Source: Zeugodacus cucurbitae (taxonomy: Eukaryota; Arthropoda; Insecta; Diptera; Tephritidae). Taken from it: a stretch of DNA of 64,000 bases. Location of the stretch: the NCBI RefSeq assembly GCF_028554725.1, contig NC_071671.1:10040001-10104000 (forward strand), given 5' to 3'. Under the pieces are notes generated by a model that saw only the letters and a list, made by a program, of their open reading frames with translations, was not told the DNA's origin and made no database searches. The position numbers and the translations under genes are program-made. Positions 24,730 to 36,481 of this stretch are shown piece after piece; the first letter of the stretch is position 1; the number at the start of each line of letters is the position of its first letter.

Positions 24730-25433
24730 ATGACAGTTTCGCGGGAAAAGGCTTCCATAGCTGTGGTGCCTCCCAGCGATAGTGAACAAATCGAATGGTC
24801 GGCCGAAGAAGAAATACAATTGTTTTTTGCATTGGAAGGTTTGAAGCCTGTAGGTATAAATAAACATTTCTATATGGCTTGTATTGCTGATCGCTTGTCG
24901 AAAAATCTACAACGCGAGGTACCAGCAGAAGCAATATGGGCGCATTTACGTACCATGTACAATTTGGATGTATTAGACGAATTGGAACCGCTGCCATTCC
25001 CTAATGAAGAAAGGGAATTTTCACTGCCGGAGACCGAATTCTCAGCACTGCTTTCAAAAAAGCGTGCTGAGAGCGAAGAGAAGCAGAGGCTTAGTAGTGT
25101 GGATTCTAGTGGTGGTCCGCCCTCTATTATCGCTGTTGCTACTGATAATACCACAAAGAGCGGTAGTTCAGGTATATTTTGCCTTTACATACATTTATGA
25201 ACTGATTGTGTTAAGAAAAAACATATATTTTACATGCAGACAAAACTACAACACACAAAGCTAATGCGAGTAGTCACAATACAAAGGAGATGGACAAAAA
25301 GATAACAGCAAAGCTGACTGATATACCGAAACGTGCACCAAAACGTACGCGTGGTTCAATGTCTTTAGAATCTAATAGCAGTCCATCCACAACACCGCCA
25401 CCGGTGCAAAGCAATAAAAGGCGGCGCATATAA
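24730..25433 (+). CDS. MrgBP: MRGBP, NuA4/Tip60 acetyltransferase subunit (Eaf7 family)
   Basis: MRG/MORF4L-binding protein links the MRG15 chromodomain protein to the NuA4/Tip60 histone acetyltransferase complex in the nucleus. Exons 24730-25171 and 25240-25433 join in phase 1 to give 211 aa, near the usual length. The Eaf7 domain covers about residues 15-100: EWSAEEEIQLFFALEGLKPV, GINKHFYMACIADRL and IWAHLRTMYNLDVLDELEPL are typical. The C-terminal half is low-complexity and ends with a basic NKRRRI, probably a nuclear signal. The start is the first ATG of the open frame, and an in-frame stop follows at 25431. It is convergent with the small minus-strand gene at 25827-26147. An AATAAA-like signal lies near 25722. 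Confidence 0.93.
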
Positions 25434-25826
25434 ATACCAAAAACAAAAATAGTTTTTAAGCATATTAATCAAAAATTGTGTTAGCATAACAATTATACTT
25501 AGATTAGTGTTGGAGAAATCAGCAACTACTGGAATTTATCCTTTGAAATATTTACGTTTAAATATATTTGCATAAGTTTTTTATGTGTAGTTCCTAAGTT
25601 CATCCTAATTTAATCTCATATTAATACTTACACTGTTCACTGTTTTACGATATTAAGTTATACTCAAGAGCTTACCAAATCAATTGTTTGTAGTATGAAA
25701 ACAATTCAAAAGCATAAGATAAAATAAACCACATGTTGCGAAATTGCACATAAGCAATTTATTTAACAAAACAAAAAATAATTGGAATTTTTACATCGAT
25801 GGTAATATACAAAACATTTTGCAAAA

Positions 25827-26147
25827 CTACATAATTTGAGTACCAATGAATAATTGTTCCTCAAAGTCATCATGTTCGTTTGGACCTGGTGTTGTTTGGG
25901 ATGTATTTGTTGAAAACTGTTCGATCATTTGACCACTAGCATTTATACGATCGAGAAATGATTTTAGCAAATGCTTATTTATGCGATCTGTTTGTGTCAG
26001 TTCTCGGGTTACTTGCGATTCCTGCGCAGCATCACGTACGTCATTTGTTTCATTTTGTGTACCGGCAATAATAACTGGATTTTGCTCTCCCTGTCCAGGA
26101 TTAACTTCATCGTTCAGCGACATATTTCGGAAAACCTTGACTGGCAT
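25827..26147 (-). CDS. Small conserved-looking acidic protein, unrecognised
   Basis: A single open frame of 106 residues starts at an ATG (26147) and ends at TAG (25827-25829). I do not recognise a family. The middle has a predicted helix, INKHLLKSFLDRINASGQMI, between Asn/Gln/Thr-rich flanks; the C-terminus is acidic and hydrophobic (DFEEQLFIGTQIM). There is no signal peptide, membrane segment or cysteine motif. It lies between MRGBP (convergent) and PAN2 (divergent, about 680 bp between starts), so a shared promoter region with PAN2 is possible. Codon use resembles its neighbours and the frame is much longer than most shadow frames here, but no transcript supports it. Remembered fly gene order also places a small gene here. 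Confidence 0.6.
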   Translation of the reverse strand: MPVKVFRNMSLNDEVNPGQGEQNPVIIAGTQNETNDVRDAAQESQVTRELTQTDRINKHLLKSFLDRINASGQMIEQFSTNTSQTTPGPNEHDDFEEQLFIGTQIM

Positions 26148-26829
26148 TAGTGACTGAAATTTTATATGCTAAATTTACTTCGTTGGTTCCTAATGTTAGT
26201 TAATCTTCAACAATAAGAAATTTATTTCTCGTTTCGTATTCGATGACAACAAAAATATTCAAAGAATTGAAAATTCACACCTATTTGATTAACTTCTCCA
26301 ATTTGTTTTCATTTGTTCTATCTCTGAGTCATTGCCTTGCCATACCTATCAAGAAAGCCAAATATGTGCGCAACGTAAACACGCAATTACGTTAATTGGT
26401 ATATTATTACTAACGCAATGTTTTTAATACTCACCAATTAACTTCTTTATAAATATTAAAACATATGTTTTGCTTTTGTGAAATATAAATAATTTCGCTA
26501 AACTCTTATTAACAAATACGACTGTTTTAGTTCTTGAGTGTGGCAGCACTAAAATCTTTGGAAAAACAATGAACCCAATTTGAAAGACAGTAAAAAAGGG
26601 AAATCAAAGAAAATTTGTTGAGAAAGTTTCGGCGGAGAACGTAGGCTTAAAATAATTCTCTGGTTTCGGGTTCACGGATGCGACAAAAGACGGGCAACTT
26701 TTTATTTTTACAAATTCACTTTAAATTTAAGAAATTTCTACTAATAATACCGCAGTTATACATATAAGAACGATTAGTGTGGGTACAAAACTTGTATTCA
26801 ACAGTGTTTTTGCGTGAGTTAGAAAATTT
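26148..26829. promoter_or_regulatory. Divergent intergenic region, small gene and PAN2
   Basis: This 680-bp interval separates two divergent starts and probably carries both promoters and 5' untranslated regions. I cannot define a TATA box or initiator with confidence. Confidence 0.4.
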
Positions 26830-29800
26830 ATGGATTATGTTTATTGTGGCGCTGAACCGCCAGAGGACATTTTAAGTAAGTGTTGGGGGGAAAATATACA
26901 ATTAAATTGTTGTTGTGAAAAAGAAGTAGCTTTCACCGCTTTTGCGGATAACGCTACATAGCCTCCTGAATTTTATATACGATTTTGTTCTTGCTCTTAC
27001 GTAGATGTCTATGATGGCGGCGGCCAACGCGCCACGGGTCACTTTTCGCCAAATTTTAATGGTTTCAATATTAGCTCCGGGGACCCAGGCTACATGGAAC
27101 TGGTACCCATTTTGGCAGATGGCGGAGAAAATTTTGGTGTATCAGCACTAGCATTTGATGATTATGAGGAGTTGCTCTGGATGGGTAATCAAGGGGTAAA
27201 CAATAAAATTGTACAAGTTTCATCGATTAAATATATTTAAATGTTTTTTTTTGTGTCTTATAGGGCCACGTCACCTCGTACTACAGCGGCACAATGCAAA
27301 AGTACACTTCTTTTCAGGTGCATGCCAGCGATATTGTGCGTCAGATTATAAGTATCGACGCTGGTATCTTAGTACTAACGCAAACATCGTTGCGACATCA
27401 AATACGTCGTGGCATACCGAAATTCACGCATCGATCAAAGAGCATGTCAGAAATGGTGTGTATGCAACTGCTGACTCCACATCGTCTGGTCATGGCTGGT
27501 CTACAAGATGAAATGATAGAATTTGACTTGCGTACATTGAAAGAAACGAAAGTGGTAAGATCTGTCATTTTTATGGTATTCACGAAATGAATAATAATAT
27601 TTCCTATATATGTTTCAGGAGCGTGTCGGTTCAACAGGTTGTACAGTTCTACGTAAAAATTCGCGTTTTCTATTCGCTGGTGATCCATTCGGTATGGTGA
27701 CGTTGCGTGACTTGAATACGTTACATGTTGAGCACACCATCAAAACTCATACTGGCAGCTTATCCGATTTCGATGTACAAGGCAATTATCTCATCTCATG
27801 TGGTTATAGCGGCCGACAAGGCACCTTGGCCGCCGATCGTTTTCTCATGGTGTACGATCTACGTATGTTACGTTCCATATCGCCAATACAAGTACTCATT
27901 GATCCACAGCTGTTAAAATTCCTACCATCCCAAACGTCACGTTTGGCAGTGGTCTCTAGTTATGGCCAAATACAGTTGGTAGACACGGTTGAGTTGAGCG
28001 AACCGCGGGTGTCCATGTACCAGATCAACACAACTGGCAGTCAGTGTTTGAGTTTCGATGTGTGCTCCTCATCGCAGGCAATGGCATTTGGCGCACAATC
28101 TGGACATATTAGTGTTATCGCTGCTGTCAATACACCGCAACCACAATTCAATGCCTTCTCACGGAATACAGAGTTCGCTGATCCAGGTCCGCAGTTGCCT
28201 TTCGTACCCATCACAGACACCACATTTCCGCTGTCATCGATCGTCTTGCCGCATTTGGTGACAGGCGCACATTGGTTTTCCGACTGGCCAGCCGAACTCT
28301 TGCGTTACCAATATCGACGACCGAAGCCTATCGAAGCAGAAGTGCTGAATAATATGAAAATGCAAGGGCCCATCGGTTATTCACCAAATCCACGCACTGC
28401 ACGACGCAATCAAATTCCATACATAATGGACTCACCCAATAATTTGGCGTCAAACAGCAATGGCATGAGTAATTCGACGAAAACAACGGATAGTGGCGTG
28501 AAAATCATACCGCGACGTTATCGCAAAGTGGAACTGAAATATTCCAAATTGGGTACGCAAGATTTCGACTTCGAGCAACACAATCAGACAATATTCGCTG
28601 GTCTGGAAGCAACATTACCAAATTCCTATTGTAATTCCATGTTACAGGTAAATACGAACTTGCACGTATGCATTTAAAATGTTATCGATAGTTTCAAAAA
28701 CAACACTTTTATTTTTATTTCACAGATTTTATATTTTATTGAGCCACTGCGTCAAAAGTTAATTGAACATTCTTGCAAGAAAGAGTTTTGTTTGTCCTGT
28801 GAACTCGGTTTTCTCTTCAATATGTTGGACAAAAGCTCCGGTATGCATACATATATAAATCTTGCTATATATCTAAAACATTCAAATAACCTTTTCTTCG
28901 CACTTATTGTCAGCTGCCTCCCCATGCCAAGCTAGCAATTTTCTACGTTCATTTCGTACTGTGCCTGAAGCTTCAGCCCTGGGTCTTATACTGTCCGATC
29001 GTTCGTCCCATGTTAATTTAATAAGTCTTATACAGGTCAGTAATACATAAATTATGAATCATAAAAAAATAATTTAACTGCAAATATAACATTTTCTAGA
29101 ATTGGAACCGTTTTATTCTACATCAGATGCATTATGAGATGGTGGATTCGGAGAAGAAAAGTCGCTTGAACAGCGCCACAAGCACAAGTAGTTCTGGTAT
29201 GGTTTACTTTGTTATTTAGAGCTTAGTAGAGGTGTGTGAATGGTATGAGGCTAGCTTAAATAATTAACCCTTTACTTTACAAACATGTCATCTTGCTTAA
29301 ATTCTAATTTTAATGAGTCAGCAATTGTGGATAACAGAAATTAACAGTTTTCGGTTTTGTTTTTGTACGCTTAGACAAAATAGGAGAAATGGAAATAGTA
29401 AGCTGACAAGTGACATTTGATTTTGCTGTTAGTGAGAATCTTTTCCAATTAGAAAAATCAGCAAAAATTTCTGATTTGGCTACTGAGTATATAACTGGAA
29501 TTTTGTTAAAATACGCATATTTTACGAATTTTAAATATTATACTCTCGCAACAAAGTTGCTAGCAAAAAAGTTGCTAAGAGAGTATTATAGTTTTGTTCA
29601 CATAACGGTTGTTTGTAACGCCTGAAACTAAACGAGTTAGATATAGGGTTATATATACAAAAGTGATCACGGTGAAGAGTGGAGTTCAAATCCGAATGTC
29701 TGTCTGTCCGTCCGTCTGTGCAAGCTGTAACTTGAGTAAAAACTAAGATATCTTGATGAAACTTGGCACACTTATTTCTTGGCACCATATGAAGGTTGCT

Positions 29801-32800
29801 TACGAAAATGGGCAAAATCGGACTACTGCCACAGCCACGAAATGACACATAAAGTGTCATAACTAAGTCATAAATAAAGTATTAAAAGTAAAATTTGGAA
29901 GAGGGGATCGCACCAGGCGGGCCACGAAATGACACATAAAGTGTCATAACTAAGTCATAAATAAAGTATTAAAAGTAAAATTTGGAAGAGGGGATCGCAC
30001 CAGGCGGGGCCCCGCTCCCCAAATCGGTTATTTGTATATATCTTGCAAACCAATGAAGTTTTATAAACCAAACTTTCTGCAGTCGGTTCTCTTATGTACC
30101 GCACTACACACCATGAAAATGGTTGAAATCGGATAATAACCACGCCCACCTCTCATACAAAGGTTAGGTTGAAAATTACTAAAAGTGGGTTAACTCACTA
30201 ACGAAAAACGTCAGAAACACTAAATTTCACATAAGAAATGGCAGATGTAAGCTGCACTTAGATTTTTTTTACAAAATGGAAAATGGGCGTGGCGCCGCGC
30301 ACTCTAATGAGTCAAAAACCATATCTTAGGGACTACTCGATCGATTTCAATGAAACTTGGTTTGTAATAGTTTCCTTACATCCCAATGATATGTTGTGAA
30401 AATAGGCCAAATCGCTTCACAATCACGCTTACTTCCTATATATCAGAACTTTGGAGACTATCTGAATCGTTTACTTTACAATATATAAAGTAAGCACTAT
30501 CGGTGCAGAACTTTGCACAAATACTACGTTTATAGTGTGGCAGCCCCATTCTAAAAATCGCCGAAATCGGACCATAGGTTTTCAAGGCCCCATATATCGA
30601 ACATGAGGACCTCGGTGCTTCTAACCTAATATTAGGGTTTCCAACTTTGAAAGGACTTTATACAATATATATGATTGTGTATTATATAATATTAATAAAG
30701 TTTAATAAATATATTGCGAGAGTATAAAATATTCGGTTACACCCGAACATAGCCCTTCCTTACTTGTTATTATTAATTTTTTTTTTCATATTTTGTTGTT
30801 ATTTTTTATTTCTTTAATATTTATTTATTTTTATTGTTAATTTAATAATATTTTTGATAATTTTTAATTTTTTTGTTTTTCTCGTTTTTTTTTTCTTTTT
30901 CATCTTTTTATTTTTGTTCTTTTCTTTTTAGTATTTTTTTCTTTTTATTTTATTATTGTTGTTATATTATTAAATATACTTTATATATTATATACTATGT
31001 GCAACAAAAAATTATTTTTTTATAGATGAAAATTCAGCTGGCAATGACAAACCTGCCGTGGACATCAACAACAAAGCAGGCGAAATATTTCAAACAATTG
31101 ACATGAAAGATAGTAAGTTAACATTAATCAGCCACTTAAGTGTACTTTGTTTATTATGCGAAAAAATATTTAACAGACGATGATCGCGAACGTAGTAAAA
31201 TCAACGAAGAAACGGAAGTTAGTCGTCTGTTTGGCACAAGACAAGATTGCATTAATCGTTGTCTCAAATGTAATGATGAGGTAATTAATACTTTTTTTTA
31301 ATAATAAAACAATTATAAAAACAAAATATAAAAAAGTTGAAAAAAAAAATTTTAATAAAAAAAATTCTAAAAAAATAATTTAAAAAAATTTTAATAAGAA
31401 AATTATTTTTTTTTTAATAATAAAAAATGAAATTTCTATTTTTATTTTTATTTATCCAGAAAACCAAACAGAACATATTATTAGCGTGTAACCTCACTTA
31501 TCCACTACAAGTGAAAGAAGGAGAGCAATTTCATTTTGGTTCCATACTCAAAGCCTCACTTAGCACGGAAAAGCATATACAAGCATTTTGTGAAAGTTGC
31601 AAAAAGTTCTCACCTACCAAGCAAAGTGTTAAGGTGAATTACCCGTTATATTTTTATATACAATATAAAGTGACAAATACATATATGCAACGCAATTTCA
31701 GGTTACTTGTCTTCCACAAATACTGGCAATCAATTGCGGTCTAAGCAATGATAAAGATTTGGGATTCCTACGCAGACAATTGAATCGTAATTTAAACACA
31801 CCATCCGAGAGTCCAGCAATATTGAATACAAGTAAACCCTGTCGCTATGGTCTTAACTGCTCGCGCAGCGACTGTCATTTTGTGCATCCCGATAGGTGAG
31901 TTGGCTTGCAGTTTGTATAAAGTAGAGTTGTATTAACTCAATGGCAATTAGGAAATCGCCCGCTTCCAACAACATCACCTTCCAAACCAACAATTCGCCA
32001 AATGGGCGTCAGAATTCATGGTTTCCTTTGAGCTTTTCAATGTCCATCAGCCAACAAGGTGAGCTTAGTGTGCAAACCGAGCAGAGTAATACGAAAACGG
32101 AAGAGGTAAGTAATTGTCAGCTGAATGCTACTATTGTGGAGTCGACATTGTAGAGTTGATCTTCTATATATTTTCAGCACAATTACACGGAAAATAAGGA
32201 GAATCGCAGAAGCATTAATGAGACGAGCGATGCAGTCGGTCGTTCTACAGAATATGAGAAGAAACGATTTGCGAATTGTAAGTAATTTATATTAAGGGGT
32301 TGGGTGCATTTCAGTGGTTTAAGACAAGGGTATTTTTTAAAATATATAATTCTTAAATTTCATTTAAACTATTCAGCATATCAAACATATAAATCTAAAG
32401 AGTATTTTCTGAAATTTTTATTAAAATATTCCGAAAACTCAGTCGTTAGTATCTCATCTCCCACGACGTGTCCAAAAAAAGGCATGCAAGAGCTCATTAT
32501 TGGTTGATGTAAAAACTTTAAACCAAAAATATTTCAATAGTACGTGGATAAATATAGTTAATGACCGAGAAAATATTAAATTTTCTATTTTTGGCAGACT
32601 TTTAATCAAAAAAATTACTTTTTCGAAAAAATAGTTGTAATAAAAATAAGAAAAAATACTTCGTTCATTTTTACATTTAGATAGTGTTGTTCATCAATAG
32701 ATTATTTCAATGATGTGTGCAAAATTTGATCAAAATCGCTTCATAAGTTTTCGAGATATCGTGTTCACTGACTTCAAAAATTGAGTTTTGAGATAAACAA

Positions 32801-35800
32801 GTTTAAAGTTTTAAATTGAAACTGACGTGGCTTGAAAATTTTAACATTTTAAAACCCACCTACCCCTTAAGACCTTCATGACTTCATAGAAGTTCTTAGA
32901 AAAATACCTAAATTTCTATAATTCTCATATAAGTCATTTCCTTAGATCAGATGTAATTTTTTCCAATTTCAATCAAATGTGGTACATAACCTGTACTACG
33001 AAATTGAATTTTTTTTGGCTGTTAAACCAATCTAATTTTTTCCATTAGATTGAGTCACAAGTAAGGAAATTGTATTCTTCGATTTTCGAAGTTAGTCTTC
33101 AAAATTGAAATATTTACATTCGAAGTTCGAAAAAGTACATTAAAAAATATTATAAATTACAGGATTATACGACAAAATCGATTTTTTTTGTGGCTATTGG
33201 TCCAATCTAATTTTTTTAGGAGTTTGAGTCATAAGTTAATAAAATGTATTCTCCGATTTTCGAAGTTAGCCTCTCCAAAATCGAAATATTTGGATTCGAA
33301 GTTCGAAAAAAGGACATTAAAAAAAGTATAAATAACAGGAGTATACGACAAAATCGATTTATTTCTGGCTATTAGACCAATCAAATTTTTTCTAGGAGAC
33401 TGTGTCAATGAAATTATATTCTCCGATTTTCGAATCTTTGGATTGGAAGTTCGAGAAAAGGACATTTATTTTAATTAATTTTTTCTAGTAGATTGAGTAG
33501 ATTGAGTCAAAGAAATTATATTCTCCGATTTTCGAATCTAGTCTCCAAGTCGAAATATTTGGATTCGAAGTTCGAAAAAAGACATTTATTTTAATTAATT
33601 TTTCTAGTAGATTGAGTCAAAGAAATTATATTCTCCGATTTTCGAATCTAGTCTCCAAAGTCGAAATATTTGGATTCGAAGTTCGAAAAAAGCACATTTA
33701 TTTAAATTAATTTTTTCTAGGAGATTGACTCAAAGAAGTTATATTCTCCGATTTTCGAAGCTAGTCTCCAAAGTCGTAATATTTGGATTCGAAGTTCGAA
33801 AAAAGGACATTTAATAAATATTATTAATTACACATTTTGTTTTTTATATAAAATATGGATATAATCTACATTTTCCTCTTAATTCAATGGAGGATCAAAC
33901 TTTTTTGTCGAGCTTGTATGACAGAAAGGTCAAAGTTTGATCTTCGAAAAAAATTAAATATTTTTAAATCGAAAAAAATTGGACCCCTTATAACAACTGT
34001 CATATTTTTCGTCTTAACTCAATGGTATTTAAAACTTTACCGTTAAGCCTTTTAGATTATTTCTATATTTTGTTTTTTTTTTTTTAGAATCTCAGCGATA
34101 TTTTAAATTTTTATTTTTTAAATTTTTCCAAACTTGCATACATATTCTGATCGAATTTGTGTTTTCTCTCATTATTCGCTTCTACAGCAACTTGCCACGA
34201 ATCGTACCGTGAATATGCGCTACACGCGGTGGTCTGTCAAATCGACGATGGCAACCAAAAGAACTTGGTCTCGCTGATTAATGTAAGTAAAAAATATCAT
34301 ATACAGAAAATGGCGTCTAGTGGCAGCAGTGGTGAAGAGCAACAACAGTGGTACATTTTTAATGATTTCAGGCAAGTGAATAACAACTTACGCAATTCAT
34401 GAAGCGTTAATCAATTCTGTTTTTTGTTGTTTGTTTTCACCACAGCATTTCACCAGTTTCGATACAGGAGTCCGTCTGGTTCACACTGGACTGGAAAGTG
34501 CCGTGCGTACTCTTCTACAGCAGCATAAATATGGACACAATAGCGGCGACGTCGGCTGCTGGTGCAGCTGCCAAAGGTGATATGCCCGCAAACAGCACGG
34601 AAGCGGAAATGCGCCATCATAACCCATTCATACAAGTAAACTACATAAGTGTGATTTGCCTTTTTTTTAATTTTACTTCAATAATCCAAAAGTTGAAAAA
34701 AATGTTTTTTGTTGTTGTTGTTTTGTTAGTAGTAATTGCCAAAGCAAAAGCAAAAGCATTTTGAAATTACTATTTATGATTATTATTACCTTATACCCTT
34801 ATTGCAGGATATAACAAATCCTGTACAGCTAGCGCCAGCGCCAGCGTCAAGCAGCATGGGCGATGTTATATTTAAGCCATTGCAAGCGAATGAAATGCCA
34901 CAGGCAGGTGATTTGGTCGCTATGGATGCTGAATTTGTCACATTGAATCCCGAAGAGAACGAAATACGTCCGGATGGCAAAACAGCAACCATAAAACCAT
35001 GTCACATGAGTGTGGCGCGTATTTCATGCATACGCGGGTAAGCGGATAAAGCAGCGCTGTCGTCACGAAAACCATAAAATATATGTATGCACCAGCGTGC
35101 AAAGCAAATGTGAAGTTGCTGGCAATGTAGTTGTTGTGTGCGGGTGTGCTTGGAAGTAAAACGTTGAAATCATTACAATTGGCTAAAAACCAAACCCTAA
35201 TACACACAACAACTATGTGATATGCGCTAGCAGCTACAAAATTGCTGCAACAATATTTTATGTTTTTGTTAAAATTTTTTTTTTTTCATTTTTTTTTAAT
35301 AATTTTTTTTCATTAATTATTTTTTTTTATAAATTTAATTTTATTCTTTTTTAATTCATTTTTTTATATTAAATTTTTTATTTTTTAACTATTATTTTTT
35401 TTTTAATTTAATTTAGTTTTTTTAATTAATGAATTTTTATTTGTAATTGTAAATAATTAATTTTATTTCCATTTATGTTGAAATTTCAATTGCAACCATT
35501 TTGTTTATATGTATGTTTACATATATCTTGTTAAAAACCGTTTTGCATATTTTTTGTTGCCACCAGCCAAGGTCCCGATGAGGGTGTACCCTTCATGGAC
35601 GATTACATATCAACACAAGAGAAAGTGGTCGATTATCTAACGCAATTTTCGGGCATAAAACCGGGCGATCTGGATGCGAACTTTAGCAGCAAACGACTGA
35701 CCGCGCTGAAAAACTCATATCAAAAGTTGAAATATTTAGTGGACATTGGTGTGATTTTTGTGGGACATGGATTGAAGAATGACTTCAGGTGTGCCAAATT

Positions 35801-36481
35801 GCTGGTTCGCTTAAAAATTTTGTATTTTCTATATGTTTTTTTACTGCCGTTTAATGTGTTTCAATAACGTTACGTTTGCATAATTTCATATTAACATTAT
35901 TAGCTCGCGAATAGCTTGAAAAATATATATGTATGTAGTTTGTAGCTGCTGCGGTTGGACGCTCTTTGAGTTGGCATCCACCAAACATTTGCTGATTTGT
36001 GGCCAATTACTGTCTACCTTTCACCGGAGTGGCGTTTGCAGTAGCCTCTGTGCAACTATGGACATTCAATATTATGTGTATACAATGCGTAATATTTGCT
36101 TTTGTTGTTTTTTGTTTTTGTCTTTTCAGAGTTATAAATATTTACGTGCCGTCAGAGCAAATAATCGACACGGTGCATTTATTCCATCTGCCACATCATC
36201 GCATGGTCTCGCTGAGATTTCTCGCCTGGCACTTTTTGGGTAAACATAAACACACACTTGCATATTTTCAGCGCGTTCATTTATAGAAATTAATTTTTTC
36301 ATATTTTTCAGGTACGAAAATCCAATCGGAAACACACGACTCCGTCGAGGATGCGCGCACCACATTGCAACTATACAAGCATTACCTGAAATTGATGGCG
36401 GAGCAGAAGTTCACTGGCGCACTGAAGAATCTGTACGATCGCGGCAAGCAGTTGCAATGGAAAGTGCCTGAAAACGAGTGA
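26830..36481 (+). CDS. PAN2: PAN2, catalytic subunit of PAN2-PAN3 deadenylase
   Basis: PAN2 is the poly(A)-specific 3'-5' exonuclease that, with PAN3, starts mRNA deadenylation in the cytoplasm. Exons: 26830-26875, 27005-27195, 27264-27554, 27619-28647, 28726-28840, 28914-29035, 29100-29196, 31026-31112, 31177-31280, 31460-31633, 31702-31895, 31952-32105, 32178-32277, 34188-34371, 34446-34635, 34808-35037, 35567-35788, 36130-36239, 36312-36481. They total 3,810 nt (1,269 aa; relatives about 1,200) with no stop. The order is a WD40 region (about 1-350), linker, inactive ubiquitin-hydrolase-like domain (about 505-1000) and RNase T/DEDDh exonuclease (about 1050-1250). Catalytic residues look intact: VAMDAEF, HGLKNDFR, and HDSVEDA near the end. 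Intron 14 uses a GC donor. Introns 7 and 13 carry repeats. Exon 11 encodes a CCCH motif (about residues 800-815). Confidence 0.95.
29537..30770 (+). repeat. Repeat family A copy in PAN2 intron 7
   Basis: This copy begins TATACTCTCGCAACAAAGTT and ends TTGCGAGAGTATAAAATATT followed by CGGTTACACCCGAA and CTTACTTGTT. It shares the GTCTGTCTGTCCGTCCGTCT block and the right-hand phrases of the 2130-3390 copy. A perfect 87-bp tandem duplication lies inside at 29835-30008. It makes most of the 1.8-kb intron 7 of PAN2. Confidence 0.65.
29835..30008 (+). repeat. 87-bp perfect tandem duplication
   Basis: Two identical 87-bp units, each starting CCACGAAATGACACATAAAG and ending ATCGCACCAGGCGGG, run head to tail inside the repeat in PAN2 intron 7. 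Their identity, amid diverged repeat DNA, points to a recent duplication or an assembly artefact. Confidence 0.85.
30771..31020. repeat. T-rich low-complexity tract in PAN2 intron 7
   Basis: About 250 bp of T-rich sequence with scattered A, C and G leads up to the acceptor of PAN2 exon 8. A similar tract lies at 35270-35420 in intron 16. Confidence 0.7.
32296..32866 (-). mobile_element. TTAA-flanked MITE-like element in PAN2 intron 13
   Basis: The element is bounded by GGGGTTGGGTG on the left and CCACCTACCCC on the right, each next to TTAA (32292-32295 and 32867-32870). This is the target of piggyBac-class elements. It is non-coding, about 570 bp. A second copy in opposite orientation lies at about 38718-41031, broken by LINE insertions. 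Confidence 0.65.
33075..33830 (+). repeat. Tandem array of palindromic units in PAN2 intron 13
   Basis: Six units start with TTCTCCGATTTTCGAA or a close variant, at about 33075, 33249, 33419, 33521, 33631 and 33743. The first two steps are 170-174 bp and the later ones 102-112 bp. Each unit has CGATTTTCGAA facing TTCGAAGTTCGAAAA, so it can fold. The same unit forms the hairpin at 20263-20403. Confidence 0.8.
35270..35420. repeat. T-rich tract in PAN2 intron 16
   Basis: Low-complexity T-rich sequence lies in the intron between the exons carrying the first (D, E) and middle (D) exonuclease residues. Confidence 0.6.

Noticed and set aside
33075..33830. CRISPR-like array
   Set aside because: Unit length, lack of unique spacers and a eukaryotic intron setting exclude CRISPR; it is a palindromic tandem repeat.
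34283..34306. A 24-nt GT...AG stretch after the PAN2 I-N-V codons, looking like a micro-intron
   Set aside because: It is a multiple of three with no stop, far shorter than any normal fly intron, and the encoded residues resemble the same place in vertebrate PAN2, so it was kept as coding.
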